Counted from the stretch's first letter, positions 36,336 to 49,743 are shown. The stretch is DNA of 64,000 nucleotides from Rhopalosiphum padi (GCF_020882245.1 NC_083598.1:4457178-4521177); one strand, 5' to 3'. Notes: generated by a model from the letters alone, not told the origin. Made by a program: numbers and translations.

Positions 36336-39300
36336 GTAAGTTTTCTGCTATAGAGTGATATTATACGTTGGCATAGTTATAGAAGTCTGTACTTTAACGG
36401 AAGTATCGAAATAGGATTCAAATGTATTTTGAATTTAAAATAATTAACAAATAGGCTGGAGTATCGAACCGATGACTGTACAATGTAAACGTTTATCGGT
36501 ATTAACATTTTTTTATTTTATTTTTCACATACATTTAGAGGCCATCGTGAAATAGATATTCCAAACTAATATTCAACAATTAACGATAATTATGATCGTT
36601 TAGAATACATGACTACAGTAGTATTCTTAAAAAATGTTTAACGATTGTACGTATATATATGCAAAGTATTTAAGTATATTCTTTGGTTTCCGCGAGAACT
36701 GTGGTGTTGTTTGAATGGAATTTGTTTGTATGTGCGCGGTGGCAGTGTGAACAATTAGTAATTATATTATTATTCCTGAGTATAATCGATTGGTATAGTA
36801 TTCTTCTGAATATTTTAACTAGAAACGATTTGTTTATACTCTAAAACCAATCATGTGTTATGTATAATATGTACAATTAAAGCGATAAAACAAATTTTTT
36901 CGTTTTTTTTTTTTTTTCAAAGAAAACCGTAAGAATTCCGTTGCCTGCAGTGAGTTGAATATTATTGTTTAGCAAACCGAATAACAATGAAAAACTCTGT
37001 ACATAATATTATTATTATTATTATAATGTTATAGATGCATCAATATCTTCGTGAAAGCTACGGTCCTCAGTGTTCAATAACCGTTTTATACCGTATTGTT
37101 TACATTTGTTCGTCATATTATTCCCGCTCAAAAACTCTTGCCGTTAAATTATTAATTACATTTAATATTGTATTCTACTCAAACATTTTTGTCGAATTTT
37201 TGATTGAAATTCACATAATTTTCGGACGATGCAGCCGTATAATTAATAAAGCATTACAATTATGTTTTGATGTTTTTGAAAATTACACGCACGTAGTATT
37301 ATGTACTACTATATTTGATTAATAGGGTGGATACTCCGCAATCGATCAATAAATTAAAATTCAAAACGATAATAAAAAAGGATAAAAATTATATATTTCA
37401 TGTTCTTACAATAATTTAAAAAACATATTTTGAAATCCTATCCGATTTTGATGCGAATTCATTCGGGTTTACCAAATTATCATCGTTTATTTTAAATCAA
37501 CGAAGTAGGTATAATACAAACATTACAAACCAACGATAAAACACTTCATCCCATCGTGGCACTGTGCTAAGTTTTCGGTAAATTTGAAAATATTATATAA
37601 ATATTGTAATTCAATGCTAAAAAATAAAATGTATTAATACAAAAAATCACCACCGCAGAGCGTATTAAACTAATGTTAAAATGTCATATGCAACGAAACG
37701 ACTGAGAATTAAAATATTTTTATATATTATAATGTTATGCTTATCGTCTATCGATATCGGTATATTATTCTAAATTGTCTGAAACGTATTAATGTTTTTT
37801 TATAAAATATTATATAATAAATATATATATATTATAGCCTTTGATTCTACACGTATAAAATACCATATAATTTTCGGGTTGACAGCAATACAGATAGACA
37901 GACAATATATTTTAAATACTTATTCGCGACTACTACTTCTTACTCTTTCTCTACTACTTATTCTTAGTTATATAGACGTCGCATATCTACATTAATACGA
38001 GAACACGTTTGACAAATCAAAAAATCAATTTATAGCCCGATATAGGTATTGATATTAAATTTAAACAAATATAAAATCGGAAAACCGTGTACTTATAAAA
38101 CAATCCGATGTAGATAATCCTCGATGTAAAATGCAGTAAAAATCGATTTCTGAAAATGTTAGCTATATATAGGCTATTTTATAAACCATATATTATAATA
38201 ATATTATAAACACAAATACGTCTTCACAAAAGAGTTCCGCGCTCACTCTATATAGCTACTATAATATTATATAGGTATAGTCTCCCCGAACACACTACAT
38301 ATCTTAAAGAGTTGTTATCCGTGTAAGACATACCCAAGTGCGACGGACGCGTGCGGTCGAGTGTCTTCAAACACGGTATTCCAGCGGTAGAATAAACTGC
38401 GATATCATTATAATATTATAATAAACTCATCGGCTCGCACTTGGAATATTCGACTTATACCGACGTGCAATAACGTATAGGGTACAACGCGCGATGTCGG
38501 ATTTTGAAGTATGCTGTATATGCACAAAAACCCAATAATAATAATAATAACGTTATGATACCCATGCCGATGTGCGGGTACAGCTCAAGAGAGGAATCAA
38601 CTACTATCACTGCAAGGTTATAATGATAAAATTCGCACGGCCGTCGGTATTTCAATAATTTTACAATATATAGCAGAACGGTAGGTATATCGACGTTTAA
38701 TTTATCAAATAATTAATTATATAAACGTAAACTCTGTTTGAACGCACAATCAGTACACATTGATGGCTGCGGCTAAAGTGTGTGCATGTCTGTAGGCTGT
38801 GCGAGTAATAATAATACGATATTGTACTATAAATATTTGGTTATTATACAGTGACTATTATACGAGCGATACACAACGCTATTATACTATTATAGCTACC
38901 CATTTTTCTGTTAGGCCTCTCTTTAAGGTCATCCGCCGAATAGAAGTGCTCTATTGTGCGTTCTATCTTGAATCGATACATTCGACTATTCGAGTATTAC
39001 ACGTGAACAGATTGAAATAAACTTTTCGTGAATAGACGTGATGGACAAAAAATAACAAAACGCCTTGTCGTTGTAGTATTATAATTGTTCCGGCATAACG
39101 TCCAGCGCGCTGTGATATAAATAAAATAAAAATATAGTCGATATATTATTATTATTATTATATGTAGTTATTATAACACCGCAGTTATACTGACATTCAA
39201 ACAGTTTTCTTTCAACAAAAAGATCACTTATCCTTTCATTTAAACCTATTTTCACTACCAGAGGATTCACAATTTCTTTCCAATATTATAGTAGGTACTT

Positions 39301-40593
39301 ATAATACATTGATTAATGGTTTTTATAAATAACAATTTGAGCCTCAAATTCTTATTCTTATTCGTGATTATTATTATTCGAAAAATTTACTTTGTATCAA
39401 TCATCTTATATTTGTAAAAAAATCATTAAAGTAAAATAGTGTTATTAAAAAATGTGCATTCTATTATATTTTATTTACGTGTTCTCTACACATATTGTAT
39501 TTAATGTAAAACAATGACATTTTAAGAGCACATGCAGTTAATAAAAATATTATACCAGTCAAAAATTGTGATCTTAAAAGTGATCTTGTTCCCGTCATAA
39601 AGCAATTATGCTCATAAAATAGTTTTTTATTAAATATTAATATATTTTATAACAGCATAGATCTTAGTGTTTTAGTGGTTAAAATATATATGATTTAATA
39701 TATCAGTAAACCGTTTTAGTGCACTCGCTACTTTAATAATTATTATACCTAGTTCATAAAAGCTTATTATACCTCTGTGATACCGGTAATTTAAACCCAC
39801 CCTTTTCGAGAGTACATATTAATATAGTTGCAGTATATAATATAGTACGAAACTTGGTGACCCGTCTGAATGTCATTGATAATACTATGTGACTTGTGTA
39901 TTGCGTGTACGATAATATTATAATACTAGAATTAAAACATTATGTGCGTGTGGTTGCATCGAACGCTTTAAATTTTATTTTAATAATGACGTTTAAGTAG
40001 GATACGTAATTAAAACAAAAATATTTAATGGATAGGTTGTGTTTTTTAACTCATCGTATAGTAGCGATGATCGTGCACACCACTAGGTATTATTTATTAT
40101 AATATCTATAGCGTACCTATATAACACCAGTCGTATAACAGTCCGTCGATATGGTTTTGTACGAGAACAATATATACCTATGAGATAATATAATTTTTAA
40201 ATTTCCGATATATTATTATATTATAATAATCCGCGTAGAGCCATCGTTGCCGGTTCGGCGGCAATAAGTGACTTCCTATAGTTGTTCGGATGCGGGGTGT
40301 GAGGTGTACATATTATAAGTATTGTGACCGTAAAAAACTCGCGGACGAAACTTTTCTCCGTCGTTACAGTGATATGGGTATAATATTATATCATTGGACT
40401 TAAATTAGAAACGTATAATATACAATAATGAATATTATATCATACAACCTTGGACCCGGAGACCGACCCGCCCCGCGTCGCCGTTATACTATTTCATTTA
40501 TACTATTATAATACACTGATAGGAATTCGCTTTTTGTGCATCGTAAATCTTCGCAGTAGATTATTCTGAAACATTAGCGTTTTAAATTATTAT

Positions 40594-40597
<4 letters not shown>

Positions 40598-40628
<31 letters not shown>
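40598..40628. repeat. (CA)n microsatellite
   Basis: Uninterrupted CA dinucleotides. Confidence 0.9.
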
Positions 40629-40630
<2 letters not shown>

Positions 40631-41024
40631 ACGCGCCATATTTATTACGTGGGTAAAAAACACACAGTGATGTTATAGTGGCAATAATCATAAGGTTTTC
40701 AATTATTTAACGAACACGCACTCGTAATAAACATACCTACATATTAAGCACTTTGAGGTACTCTATAATCCCAGTGGGTTTTTTTTTTCGGTAATATTGT
40801 AATATTAAATTAAAAAGAACCGAAACAAATTATTTAAACGCGTTGTTTTAAAATAATTAAAGCTTTGTAGTCCGCGATAAAACCACACAGTTTGTTTATG
40901 ATAAAACTCTATATTATACGCGCAGTGTTATAGTATTATTATTATTATTATATAGTGCGGGAAAATAATGAAATTCACTTGCGCTCACAGACGGGGAACA
41001 ATCCGCGCGCGTATTAACCATACA

Positions 41025-41048
41025 TATTATTATTATTATTATTATTAT
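41025..41048. repeat. (ATT)n microsatellite
   Basis: About eight ATT units. Confidence 0.88.
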
Positions 41049-42135
41049 ACTTAGGTATACATGATGATATTTAAGACGCGTAGAAAGGTATCCGATTTCT
41101 CGCGGCCCAAACCATTATAATAATATATTATACGATTAATCGAATTAACGCGGCGTATCGCTTTGAAGTGTTTTTTCTTCGTTAACCGTATTATATTGTC
41201 TCTGTAATAATATACCGATCGAAGAATCGTATAAACGCGACGGCGCAGTGTCGTCGGACTGGACGATATAGTCTATAGAGTCGGTAGACACCAATATATA
41301 ATATAATAATAATATATGATACAATATACTTACATGTGATATGCATATTATTATATGTGAGTCACGGACTAAGATATAATAATATACATATATATATATA
41401 TATATTATTGTTAATCCGTGATGTGATGTGAAATCGTGTCATACAGATAATATATATATACACGGATAGGACACATCTCTATATCCAATATACTTGAAAT
41501 ACTGTGATCGAAGAGTTCCCTATAATAGTCGTCTTACCCAACCATAATGGTTATAATATGCGGTCATGGATACGGTTTGTGATTAACGCGGACTAAGATA
41601 AAGACAACGATTTCAATATAATTAAATAAATTTCAATATCATTATTTTTTTTTTTTAATATATATAGTTATTGTAATACTAATATTATCAGTGTCGAGGA
41701 TACCATATATAACCTTAATTGCATGTAACCATTTTGGTAACTTTAGTATGTCTTTTGATCTTAATTGAATACAATGAATATCTTATCCACACATTGTATA
41801 GTATATTTTTATATAGAGAATATACTAGTTAATGATAATTTATGATATTTAAAACAATGTATTTTTCAAAAATATAATAAATAATAGATCCATGTCCGTA
41901 CGTTGGTTTAAACATTATTTAATAACATTTACCCAGGTTTGTATGTTTAAGTAAATGTCGAATGTATTTCACATCTAAAAGAAAAAATCGGTGTATCGTC
42001 TTAAGATTTTTTTTTTCAAGTATCTTGCCCATCCCTGGCCGTTCTGACTGTGCTCATGTATATAATATACACTATACATATATACTATATATATGTAAAT
42101 TGCTTTTGATTTTTGCGGAACTTCTGTTGCAGCAG

Positions 42136-42215
42136 TGGTCCATTGAAATAATGTCTACCTACGTCGGCTTGCAGATAATACATAATAATGATCCGAGGCG
42201 TTCCTTAATAATATG
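42136..42215 (+). CDS. Candidate internal exon, unknown protein
   Basis: The preceding DNA is a textbook acceptor: T-rich TTGCTTTTGATTTTTGCGG and then TTCTGTTGCAG(CAG). The frame reads WSIEIMSTYVGLQIIHNN and then DPRRSLII, ending two bases into a codon at ATATG|GTAATT. Unspliced, it ends TGG TAA. Acceptor quality is the best of the isolated candidates; the donor is only fair. No family is recognised and no partner exon is assigned. Confidence 0.3.
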
Positions 42216-42445
42216 GTAATTATTAATTATAATATTATAATATATTAAATAGTCATAATATAGGTAATTTTTGCATTTATGTCTGTTGTATTTGTCCTCA
42301 CAACGTCAGCCGTTAACAGTTATGCGTGACTCCAAAATGATTTTTTAATACTTATAATTATTATTATTTGTATCGATATCTGAAAATATTGTATCCTAGA
42401 ATTAATCGTCAGCGCTTTGTACTCGTATGTCCTGCAGCAGTGCGC

Positions 42446-42747
42446 CAGTGCCGCATTAACAAATATTATGCTCGTCGCACCTTTACCACCTACTTATCGT
42501 AAATTAAATTTAAAAAATATTAAGCGATATTACAATCGAGCAGCACTTTTAAGAATTTATTTGCTTTATAGCCCATAAAATATAATTATTGTAGTTTAAA
42601 ACTTTTTATTAGAAATCCTGTTTTCTTATAGTTTTGTAAGACGAATTATGCTATTATATTGCCTTGAAAACATTTTGGCAACGCCAAAAATGTTGGCCTG
42701 GGGCAACCACTACCCTGCCCCCTCCCATCAATCTTAACACAGCACCG
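42446..42747. mobile_element. hAT-like element, CAGTGCCG type
   Basis: The left end is CAGTGCCGCATTAAC. The reverse complement of the right end is CGGTGCTGTGTTAAG. Just inside the right end lie CCTGGGGCAACCACTACCC and a C-rich block, typical of the GGGCCCGGGGCA-type interior of this hAT group. The 8 bp flanks do not match, so the ends are eroded or slightly misplaced. It is about 300 bp and non-coding. Confidence 0.45.
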
Positions 42748-44427
42748 ATACCTAATATCTATATATATATATATGTGCACACCGAGGGATAGAATAAAAC
42801 GTTTAAAACGCTATAGTACAATTATTATTACTCTTGAAATATGCTATAATATGGCCGCAATAATACGATACGACGTTTTAATAGTATTATAGGTATAATA
42901 TAAGCAAATTATAATTCGTATGTATAGGTACTTAAAAAGGTTTTTTTTTTATAATTATGACTCCTAAACACCTCAACGGTTACGGTGGCCTTGACTGATA
43001 TTATTATATTTTATGAATCTCAACTACATGCACACACACATACACACACACACAATAACCTACTAGTATGTGTGGTGTGAATTCACTACTAGTCCTATCG
43101 TAATTTCAATGGCGGTGGATCGTCATTGTTGTACCGATAATATTTCGGGCTTAACAATAATTTTATACAGTGTGATTTTTTTTTACCATCAGTTTTTCTT
43201 TACCAATAACTGCAGTTTCTTTTTTGTAATTTTCTCGATAAATGTATGTGTTTTGAAAATAATTTTTATTTTTTTTTTTTGAAACCATTACTAAACAATA
43301 TTAAATGACAAAGAATTAAAATTTTAAAGTTGAATTTTAGTCGAGCGGCGAGTGGAATAGACCGCAAATTGCTGGTGAATTGTTTCACCAGTTGTCTAAA
43401 TATACTATAATGTTCATTACTAAATAACTACTGTTCCAAAATTCATATCGAAATACTCAGAAAAATATTATCTTTTGGAAAATAAAATCGAATGACGATG
43501 TTTTCGTTTGCAAAATAAAAGTAATAAACTAACAATATAAAATAAATATTACGGGTTTTCTTTTGAAAAATTTTGTTTATTTTTATTTAAAATAAAAACA
43601 AATATTTTAAAATCAAATACACCATACACCGATAAAATGGTCGTTTAATGACAAAACAATCACCTTATAAATAACAATAAATATTGTACGATGTGCAGCA
43701 ACTATATTATTATATCGTATGCACATTCGAGCGAGGGACGTCGTTCGTCATTATAAACGGCCGGGTGAATAACAATGCGCGCGGATAGTTTCTTAATAAT
43801 ATAATATGTAACCCGAGTGTTGTTGTTATTATTACTATTTTGTTTTTATACGCATGCATTGCTCCGCGAGTATATGTATACCCACTGCGGCTAATTACGA
43901 CGACGACGAGATCCTGTGCGGTGGGGCCGGAAGTTTATGTTGTAATTGGTGCCGATAACATTGGTTCGGACCGCAAAATGAAATATATATATAGGCACGT
44001 ACAGCGCAGGTACTACACACAATAATATTACGTGACTATAACATACGCGTGCAGGACGATAATAATCATATCACATAAGCTCTGGTCACCGATACGCGGA
44101 CTTGCAGTGACGACGAGTTGAATTTTCACTAAAACAGCAGATATTCGTTAAAATTGGCTCGACAAAAATAGGGTGTCCTCTTGTAAAAATAGCTCAAGAT
44201 TAAGTTTTGCACCAGAGGTCTGTTTGTCAAAAAGACGTTCTTCAAAACGCCAATATCCTGTTGTTTCGACCGTTTTGTTATAGCTGATGACAGGAGAGGC
44301 GCTGTGCGTTATGGGGGTTTGGTAAGTGATTAATATTAGTTGAACTCTTTACTTTTTTTTTTAATGACAAAAACGTGTGTAAATACCGATAATTTTTTAT
44401 ATTCGTCGTATACCAGTAAAACAGTAG
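42748..44427. other. Non-coding stretch
   Basis: A/T-rich with a hairpin at 43373-43392 (CTGGTGAA / TTCACCAG, 4-base loop) and a CpG patch at 43720-44010. A frame at about 44178-44330 ends at TTTG|GTAAGTG but has no other support. Confidence 0.4.
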
Positions 44428-45352
44428 ATGTCGGGGTTAAACAATCGTGTGAGGTGTGAAATTAAATTCGCAATAATACAATATCATCGCAACTGCAGGC
44501 GAGCAGTAAAAAAAGGCGAATCCCGAAAGTGCAAAATTATCGTATACGACGACCATTTATCTGGTGGAATTCGCAAGAGAGTCGACTTTTTTTTGTTGAT
44601 AACTACTGCACTCGGCCGAAATTATATATTCGTTTTCCGTTCGAAAATATTGTTCGTTTGCAGACTCGTCGAAAACGCGCGGTTCGGTACATATTGTATG
44701 GTGACGCGCGTCTTACGTGTACAGCACACCATAGTCGTGTAACTTTTATCGAGATATAATAAGTCTCAGCCTGTGTCTGTGTCTGTCTGTCTCTCTTTAC
44801 CTCTATATCTTTGCGTTTTCTCCGCGAGGGAATAAATTATTAAATAAATACGGGCGCGGCCGTGTACACAAGATACCGTATCCGTACATATATATATATA
44901 CATATATACAAGCCCTATCGGATATACTTAAAAAATCACTTATGTATTACATTCACCGTCGTATATCGTGTGTGAACAGAAAACTATTATCTCCTCGGAG
45001 AAACGGCACGGACTATAACGTATATAGAAAAAAAAAAAAAAACGGGCGGCGCGGTGTTTGGATATATTTTATCGCGATGGGTTTTATGTTCGTTGTTTCC
45101 CATTCTCGCTCAGTGGAGCCGAACATTATACATTTTAATAAGCCCTATTATAACACCGTAAGGCGTAGGTACTATTATTTAAAAATACGCGTATATTATA
45201 ATATAATTTGGCCGAATAATTATAATTATCACGTTGTGATATACGACGGCGGCATGCGCCTACACGCTGCAGCTACACATGCACATCGTTACGTAGTGTT
45301 TACCGATTTTTTGATTGTTTTCGATTTGATTGATGACAATTTTCCGCGATAG
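44428..45352 (+). other. Overlapping long frames of doubtful coding value
   Basis: Frames of 104 codons (44428-44742), 76 codons (44529-44759) and 136 codons (44942-45352) occur in moderately GC-rich DNA on the same strand. The 136-codon frame crosses a 14-base A run. None shows a domain, signal peptide or family resemblance, and two overlap in different phases. They may mark a transcribed or formerly coding segment, or simply reflect composition. Confidence 0.2.
44772..44797. repeat. GTCT-rich simple repeat
   Basis: GTCTGT and GTCT units ending in CTCTCT. Confidence 0.8.
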
Positions 45353-47287
45353 GAGATGGATTTCATTATTCATTATATACTATTTGCCGAAACGGTTTTA
45401 TATTTGCTAAGATTTGAGTACTTGACTAAATAATTAAATCATACGTATATTTATCTTGAAAAACGAGTACCCAAAGTAATTAATAATATTAACAAGTGCA
45501 GTCAAAAACGTTTTTCTTTTTTTTCAGTGCTAAAATACTACTGTTGTAGTATTATGTGATAGTATTTTTGAATATTATTAAAGTATAAGTACAAATTCTA
45601 CTGATAGAGAGGTATTTGTGTATATTGTTCAGATAGTATAATAGTTTGTAGTTAGTATTGGTATCAATGACGCACAATGTACGTCTAAGAAAGTTACGCG
45701 TTGATATAATCATAATAATTGACACATTATTGATATACAATATGTAGGATTATAGTTTAAAAAACACGAGTTTATGTCTCTATACGAAATTCCTTAATTA
45801 TTAAGATAATAATATTATAAAGTTTAAAAATAATTGAATAAGTATATATAAAAATCAAAAATATAAAATCAATACTCAAATTTAAAAAAAAAGTAAATTA
45901 CCTATTAAACTAATTCTTTTTATATATTTATTTTAATTGACGTATCACTGAGAAGTTTTTAATTGTTTCAAAGATAAATAATGAAACCGTTGAGATTACA
46001 CAATGGCTTGTAAAACGTTGTCGGGTATAGTGTTTATTTTGTTGTGCAAGATAAACGAGTAAATGACTCTGTCGGAGTTCGCTTAAGAGGGTAATAATAA
46101 CTTACTAATAATGATTACAGTTTTAACGTGTCGTTTTACTTATTTTTTGTTGTTTCGAAATATCGTTGCTCCATTATAATAAGCTTGTCAAATCCTTCAA
46201 GTTTAAAGTTAACAGTTAATGATCGTTAATGGTAATGCGGACTAAAGTTTGTGTTTTAAGCATTAAGGTTTTCTGGAAAATAAAAAACTTTTATTTGGAA
46301 CCCTAAAGAAATGTATTATACCTAGTATTTAAAAACTTATTTATCAGAATTCAAAAACAAAAGTGATTAGTCCTGGTTATCGAGAATTATATATACTTAT
46401 ATAAATCATAATTATAATATTTTATAATTTATGGGTAGGTATTATTAAAAATGAATAAGCTTAAAATAAGCTCAAAATGTTTTAATTTATTCAACTTTAA
46501 TTAAATTACATAAGAATAAGCAGTTTTACACGTTATCGCATTAAAATGTGATAAGAACTAGAAGATGAAGATGTGTGATAACGTGTTGGAGAAATAGAAA
46601 ACGAATGATTGAAATCACCATGTAACTGTATAATAATAAATTGTAGTTAATAATTAACCGATAACTCGTTTTCGTGTGGTATAGTATAATATTGCAACCA
46701 ATATATTTATTGAAATATTATATCATTATTGCCGCCATCGTTACATATCATTATTAATAAAGTACAAAAACGGTCGACATTCTAAATACTTTTCGTCGCA
46801 CGCCGCGTGACGTTACAGCATCGCCATAATATATATATATTGCTTCATAATAGCATAATATAATATCACGTGCCTACGAATAAAATAATTTGCCAATACA
46901 CGGTTTCGAGGTGTAATGTTTGGCCGTTAATTTACGAGCAGCCGAACGAAATTATTAGAACTGTCGAAGGTTGACTGGCCGCATTGTGACAGCTTATAAT
47001 ATAAACAATATTATAGTTTAATATTATTTAGTACGACCGACTTTCGGCGGGTAAAAAACTAAATTATAGTAGACGATTGCTGCAGAGCAGGCGGGTCTAC
47101 GGGGCAGTATAGATATCGCACTACTGGAGAGTACTGTTCGTACGCGTAAAAATCGGTAAATAATATTGCAAATCGTTTCGCGTTGAAAAAAATAATAATA
47201 AGTAATAACGATAAAATACATAACCTACACGGTGTCTATATATATATATTATATGCACGTACCTATTATAGGAGCGAAAGACTTTAC
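45353..47287. other. A/T-rich non-coding stretch
   Basis: Nothing recognised until CpG content rises at about 46780-46820 and again above 47030. Confidence 0.42.
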
Positions 47288-47332
47288 CTTGGAAACAGGA
47301 AAGGTTCCCAGAATTTTACTCTCGATGGACAT
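47288..47332 (-). CDS. Candidate first coding exon (15 codons)
   Basis: On the minus strand, ATG at 47332 reads MSIESKILGTFPVSK, ending exactly at the donor TCCAAG|GTAAAG. Upstream the frame stays open through a CpG-rich leader (ATDTYTVV-like residues), and an alternative acceptor GTGACTCAG lies nine bases before the ATG. It sits at the edge of the CpG island at 47333-47890, as expected for a first exon transcribed leftwards. The next exon was not found. The protein is not recognised. Confidence 0.25.
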
Positions 47333-47890
47333 ACAGGTTTTCTGAGTCACCGACGCCGCCGTCACCGCGTCCACGACGGTGTACGTATCGATTGCCGACC
47401 GACCGTCCGCGAACCGAGATTCCAACGATATACGTCTTGTGCGTTGTATGTCACAGACCGACCGCGTACGTATAATAATATGTACCTCATAACATAATAT
47501 AATATTATTGTACGGCGAAAATCGTCGTCGTGCACACGCATCATCTCATATCATCGGCAGTGCATTAAACGCCTGACCTACACACTGCGCCGCGGGGCGA
47601 ATCGAACATGTCTCGGGTCGGGCTGTGGTGACGGGCTGTTCCGCGCGTCGTCGGCCCGCGGAACAATATCATAATAAAATACACCGGTGTAAAACGAATT
47701 AGCTCGGAATGTAAAATTAAAAATATGGCACTTGCAACACGGTTACGCGATCGACTGGAAGACTAGGTGTATGTCAGTGGTTCGGCGACACGCGTCGTTG
47801 ACCAACGTCATCTTCTTTCGAGGATTTGTTATCACTTATTACGAGCACTAAATAAATTGCCAATCGCGAGCACGCGACGGTTTAATTCAG
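47333..47890. promoter_or_regulatory. CpG-rich island, possible bidirectional promoter
   Basis: Sharp CpG enrichment (CGACGCCGCCGTCACCGCG near 47350, CGCCGCGGGGCGAATCG near 47589). It lies between a minus-strand first-exon candidate and the plus-strand exons beginning 1.2 kb to the right. No TATA box is placed correctly. A tiny plus-strand start exon is conceivable at 47608-47627 (ATG TCT CGG GTC GGG CTG TG|GTGACG), whose phase fits 49078-49378, but that donor is weak. Confidence 0.38.
47638..47664. repeat. GC-rich inverted repeat
   Basis: GTTCCGCG and CGCGGAAC are exact inverse complements separated by 11 bases, within the CpG island. It could be a protein-binding palindrome or an RNA hairpin. 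Confidence 0.65.
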
Positions 47891-48059
47891 ATTTACAATT
47901 GCATAATTTTTTTTTTTATTTCGTTTTAGCGTTTTAATAATAAAATACTTATCCATTTAATTATATTTCAAATTTGTAATTAGTGCTTACAAAGTAATTA
48001 TATATACAGGCACAAACTCATTTTAAACATCTGAAAACGTATTCATAAACGAATAATGT
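47891..48059. other. A/T-rich linker
   Basis: Nothing recognised. Confidence 0.4.
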
Positions 48060-48795
48060 TGTATAGTTAGATAAAAAGTAAAAAATGATCAGTAGTTTTT
48101 TTATTTTGCTGTAATTCAAAAACGAATCATTGTAAATACTTAAAATTTTCAAAAAATGTTCATATTAGCGTTATCTGTTTACGATTAAATTTTCAAAATA
48201 TTTTGACTTATTTAAGTCATTAAACTGTTAAAAAATTGAAATTTATGATATTTCTAAGGTTTTTTTAAGGTTTATTATAAGTTATACTTATCCTAGTAAA
48301 AAAAAAAACAATAATTGTTAGTCACAATTTTGATTTATAAGCATTTAATAAAGTTCAAATGTTTACGAAATATGTCAACATCGAAAAAATTTGCAAGGAA
48401 TTTTGAAGTTGAAAATTCATAACATTTTTGTGATTTATACCTAAGGTTAAAAATACAAAGTTATAAATACCTAATACAAGGTTCTCCATAACGTTTTCTT
48501 CAAATAACAGTAAAAAGAAATTGAAGCATCAATATAGAAAACAATTTATGAGCGTATGAAATTTAATTTTTTATGTAATGGCGTGAAATAACTATATGTT
48601 ACAATTTATAGGTAATAATATAATATAATATAATTATTAATTATTCTAGACAGACAAATCATCTCCGTCCAAGTTCGTTTTTCGTATACAATGGTACCTG
48701 TCGTTGTATTCAAATTTAACATATCCATTATACCTAATAGTGACCTACTCACCATCTCTACTATACAGCAGAGCAATACCCACTTGCCCACCCTG
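48060..48795 (-). repeat. Unclassified dispersed family, minus-strand copy
   Basis: Read on the minus strand from 48795: GGGTGGGCAAGTGGGTATTG, CTCTGCTGTATAGTAG, GAGTAGGTCACTAT, ATGGATATGTTAAATTTGAA, GGACGGAGATGATTTGTC. This is co-linear with the starts of the copies at 34455 and 55956. Long A/T-rich blocks follow. It lies just upstream of the exon at 49078 and would be within its preceding intron or promoter. Confidence 0.7.
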
Positions 48796-48959
48796 TTTAA
48801 ATATATAAATTTAAATTATCTACTGAGATTAGTAAATTAATCTCTATGATATATTGGTAGGTGTCTATGTATAAAAAAAACAAATGTCTTTTATTATTGT
48901 TTATTTAAAAGTTCATTTCAGGTTATTCAGTTAGTTTTCACCTTTCAAGCATTTCCAGA

Positions 48960-49000
48960 TTCTGAGTGATTCAGCAAACATCGTGTATTTTTTATGCGTT
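48960..49000. repeat. Fragment of TACAGGGTGATTC family terminus
   Basis: TGAGTGATTCAGCAAACAT closely resembles the left end of copy B (GGAGTGATTCGCCAAACAT) and is followed by a T-rich segment. No opposite end was found before the exon at 49078. Confidence 0.35.
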
Positions 49001-49077
49001 GGAATTGGAATTGTACTTGGCATTGTTTTCTCGTACATAAAATAATTGAAAGGATATATTATCTACAAATAATATAG

Positions 49078-49378
49078 TATCATATTTCGCCGCGACCTTT
49101 TCTTCGCCGCTGGACCTTTCACCGCCGGGCCATTAGAAGTCCGTGAACACCGTGACGAGGACGGCTGGCTGGACTTACCTGACGTGTGGTCAGGGGTAAG
49201 GACACCGCCGGAGGAGAAGAGGAGGGAGGTGCGGCTAGCGAGGAACTTCCTGAAGAGTAAGAAAAAGGCTATGGCGCTTGTTCGCCAACAATATCGGCTA
49301 GCGAAGCTCCATAAGCAGACTTGGAACCCGGAAGCTGCCAGCACAACCGGCCTTCAAGAGGAACTAACTCGCATTGCG
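49078..49378 (+). CDS. Coding exon of an unrecognised protein
   Basis: An abruptly GC-rich island of about 300 bp in A/T-rich DNA. After the acceptor AATATAG (49076-49077) the frame runs 100 codons without a stop. It includes DEDGWLDLPDVWSGVRTPP, a highly basic helix (EKRREVRLARNFLKSKKKAM), LVRQQYRLAKLHKQTWNPEAA and LQEELTRIA. It ends in phase 0 at the donor GCG|GTACAT. An alternative acceptor at 49135-49136 would trim about 20 residues. An in-frame ATG at 49184 is another possible start. The basic amphipathic segment suggests a cytoplasmic tail or nucleic-acid or lipid contact, but no family was recognised. The opposite strand is also open but gives a less protein-like product. Confidence 0.6.
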
Positions 49379-49743
49379 GTACATATTATATTGACTAATT
49401 TCGTTTGTTTTCCCATCAATTAGTTTAAATTGTGTACGTTACATCGTCCTATAAAAGTTGTATGCGTGTTTACAAAAAATATGATAATTTTTTCCTTCGC
49501 CACTTTATTATTATATAATGTTGTACACAACTCAAGAAATAGAATATATCATATATTAATGAATGCGTTTTATACAAAAAAAAGAATAATATACTTATAG
49601 ATATGTTTTATATTGTATTATATATATATATACGTATTATGTTTATATAATTTATCCATCCTACTCTTGTTATTGTCATCATGCAAAGGCTGAGTGTACG
49701 TTTATTTATAATATGTATAGTATACCGTACATTCATATGTATT
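49379..49743. other. Probable intron, left part
   Basis: A/T-rich sequence between the donor at 49379 and the hAT-like element. Nothing else recognised. Confidence 0.45.

Larger units (their letters stand above)
36336..42135. other. Long non-coding stretch
   Basis: About 5.8 kb with no supported gene. It contains a T run near 36907-36918, several CGCG patches (38330-38400, 40220-40500, 41150-41290) that could be small regulatory islands, and microsatellites listed separately. Reading frames of 60-95 codons here lack splice or family support. Confidence 0.42.

Noticed and set aside
36740..36749. TGGCAGTGTG, the start of miR-34
   Set aside because: Only the seed region matches; the rest diverges and no hairpin partner was seen.
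44178..44330. 45-codon frame ending at TTTG|GTAAGTG
   Set aside because: No acceptor of quality and possibly part of an unrecognised repeat.
47756..47766. TGGAAGACTAG, the first eleven bases of miR-7
   Set aside because: The following bases diverge from the mature sequence and no complementary arm forms a precursor hairpin nearby.
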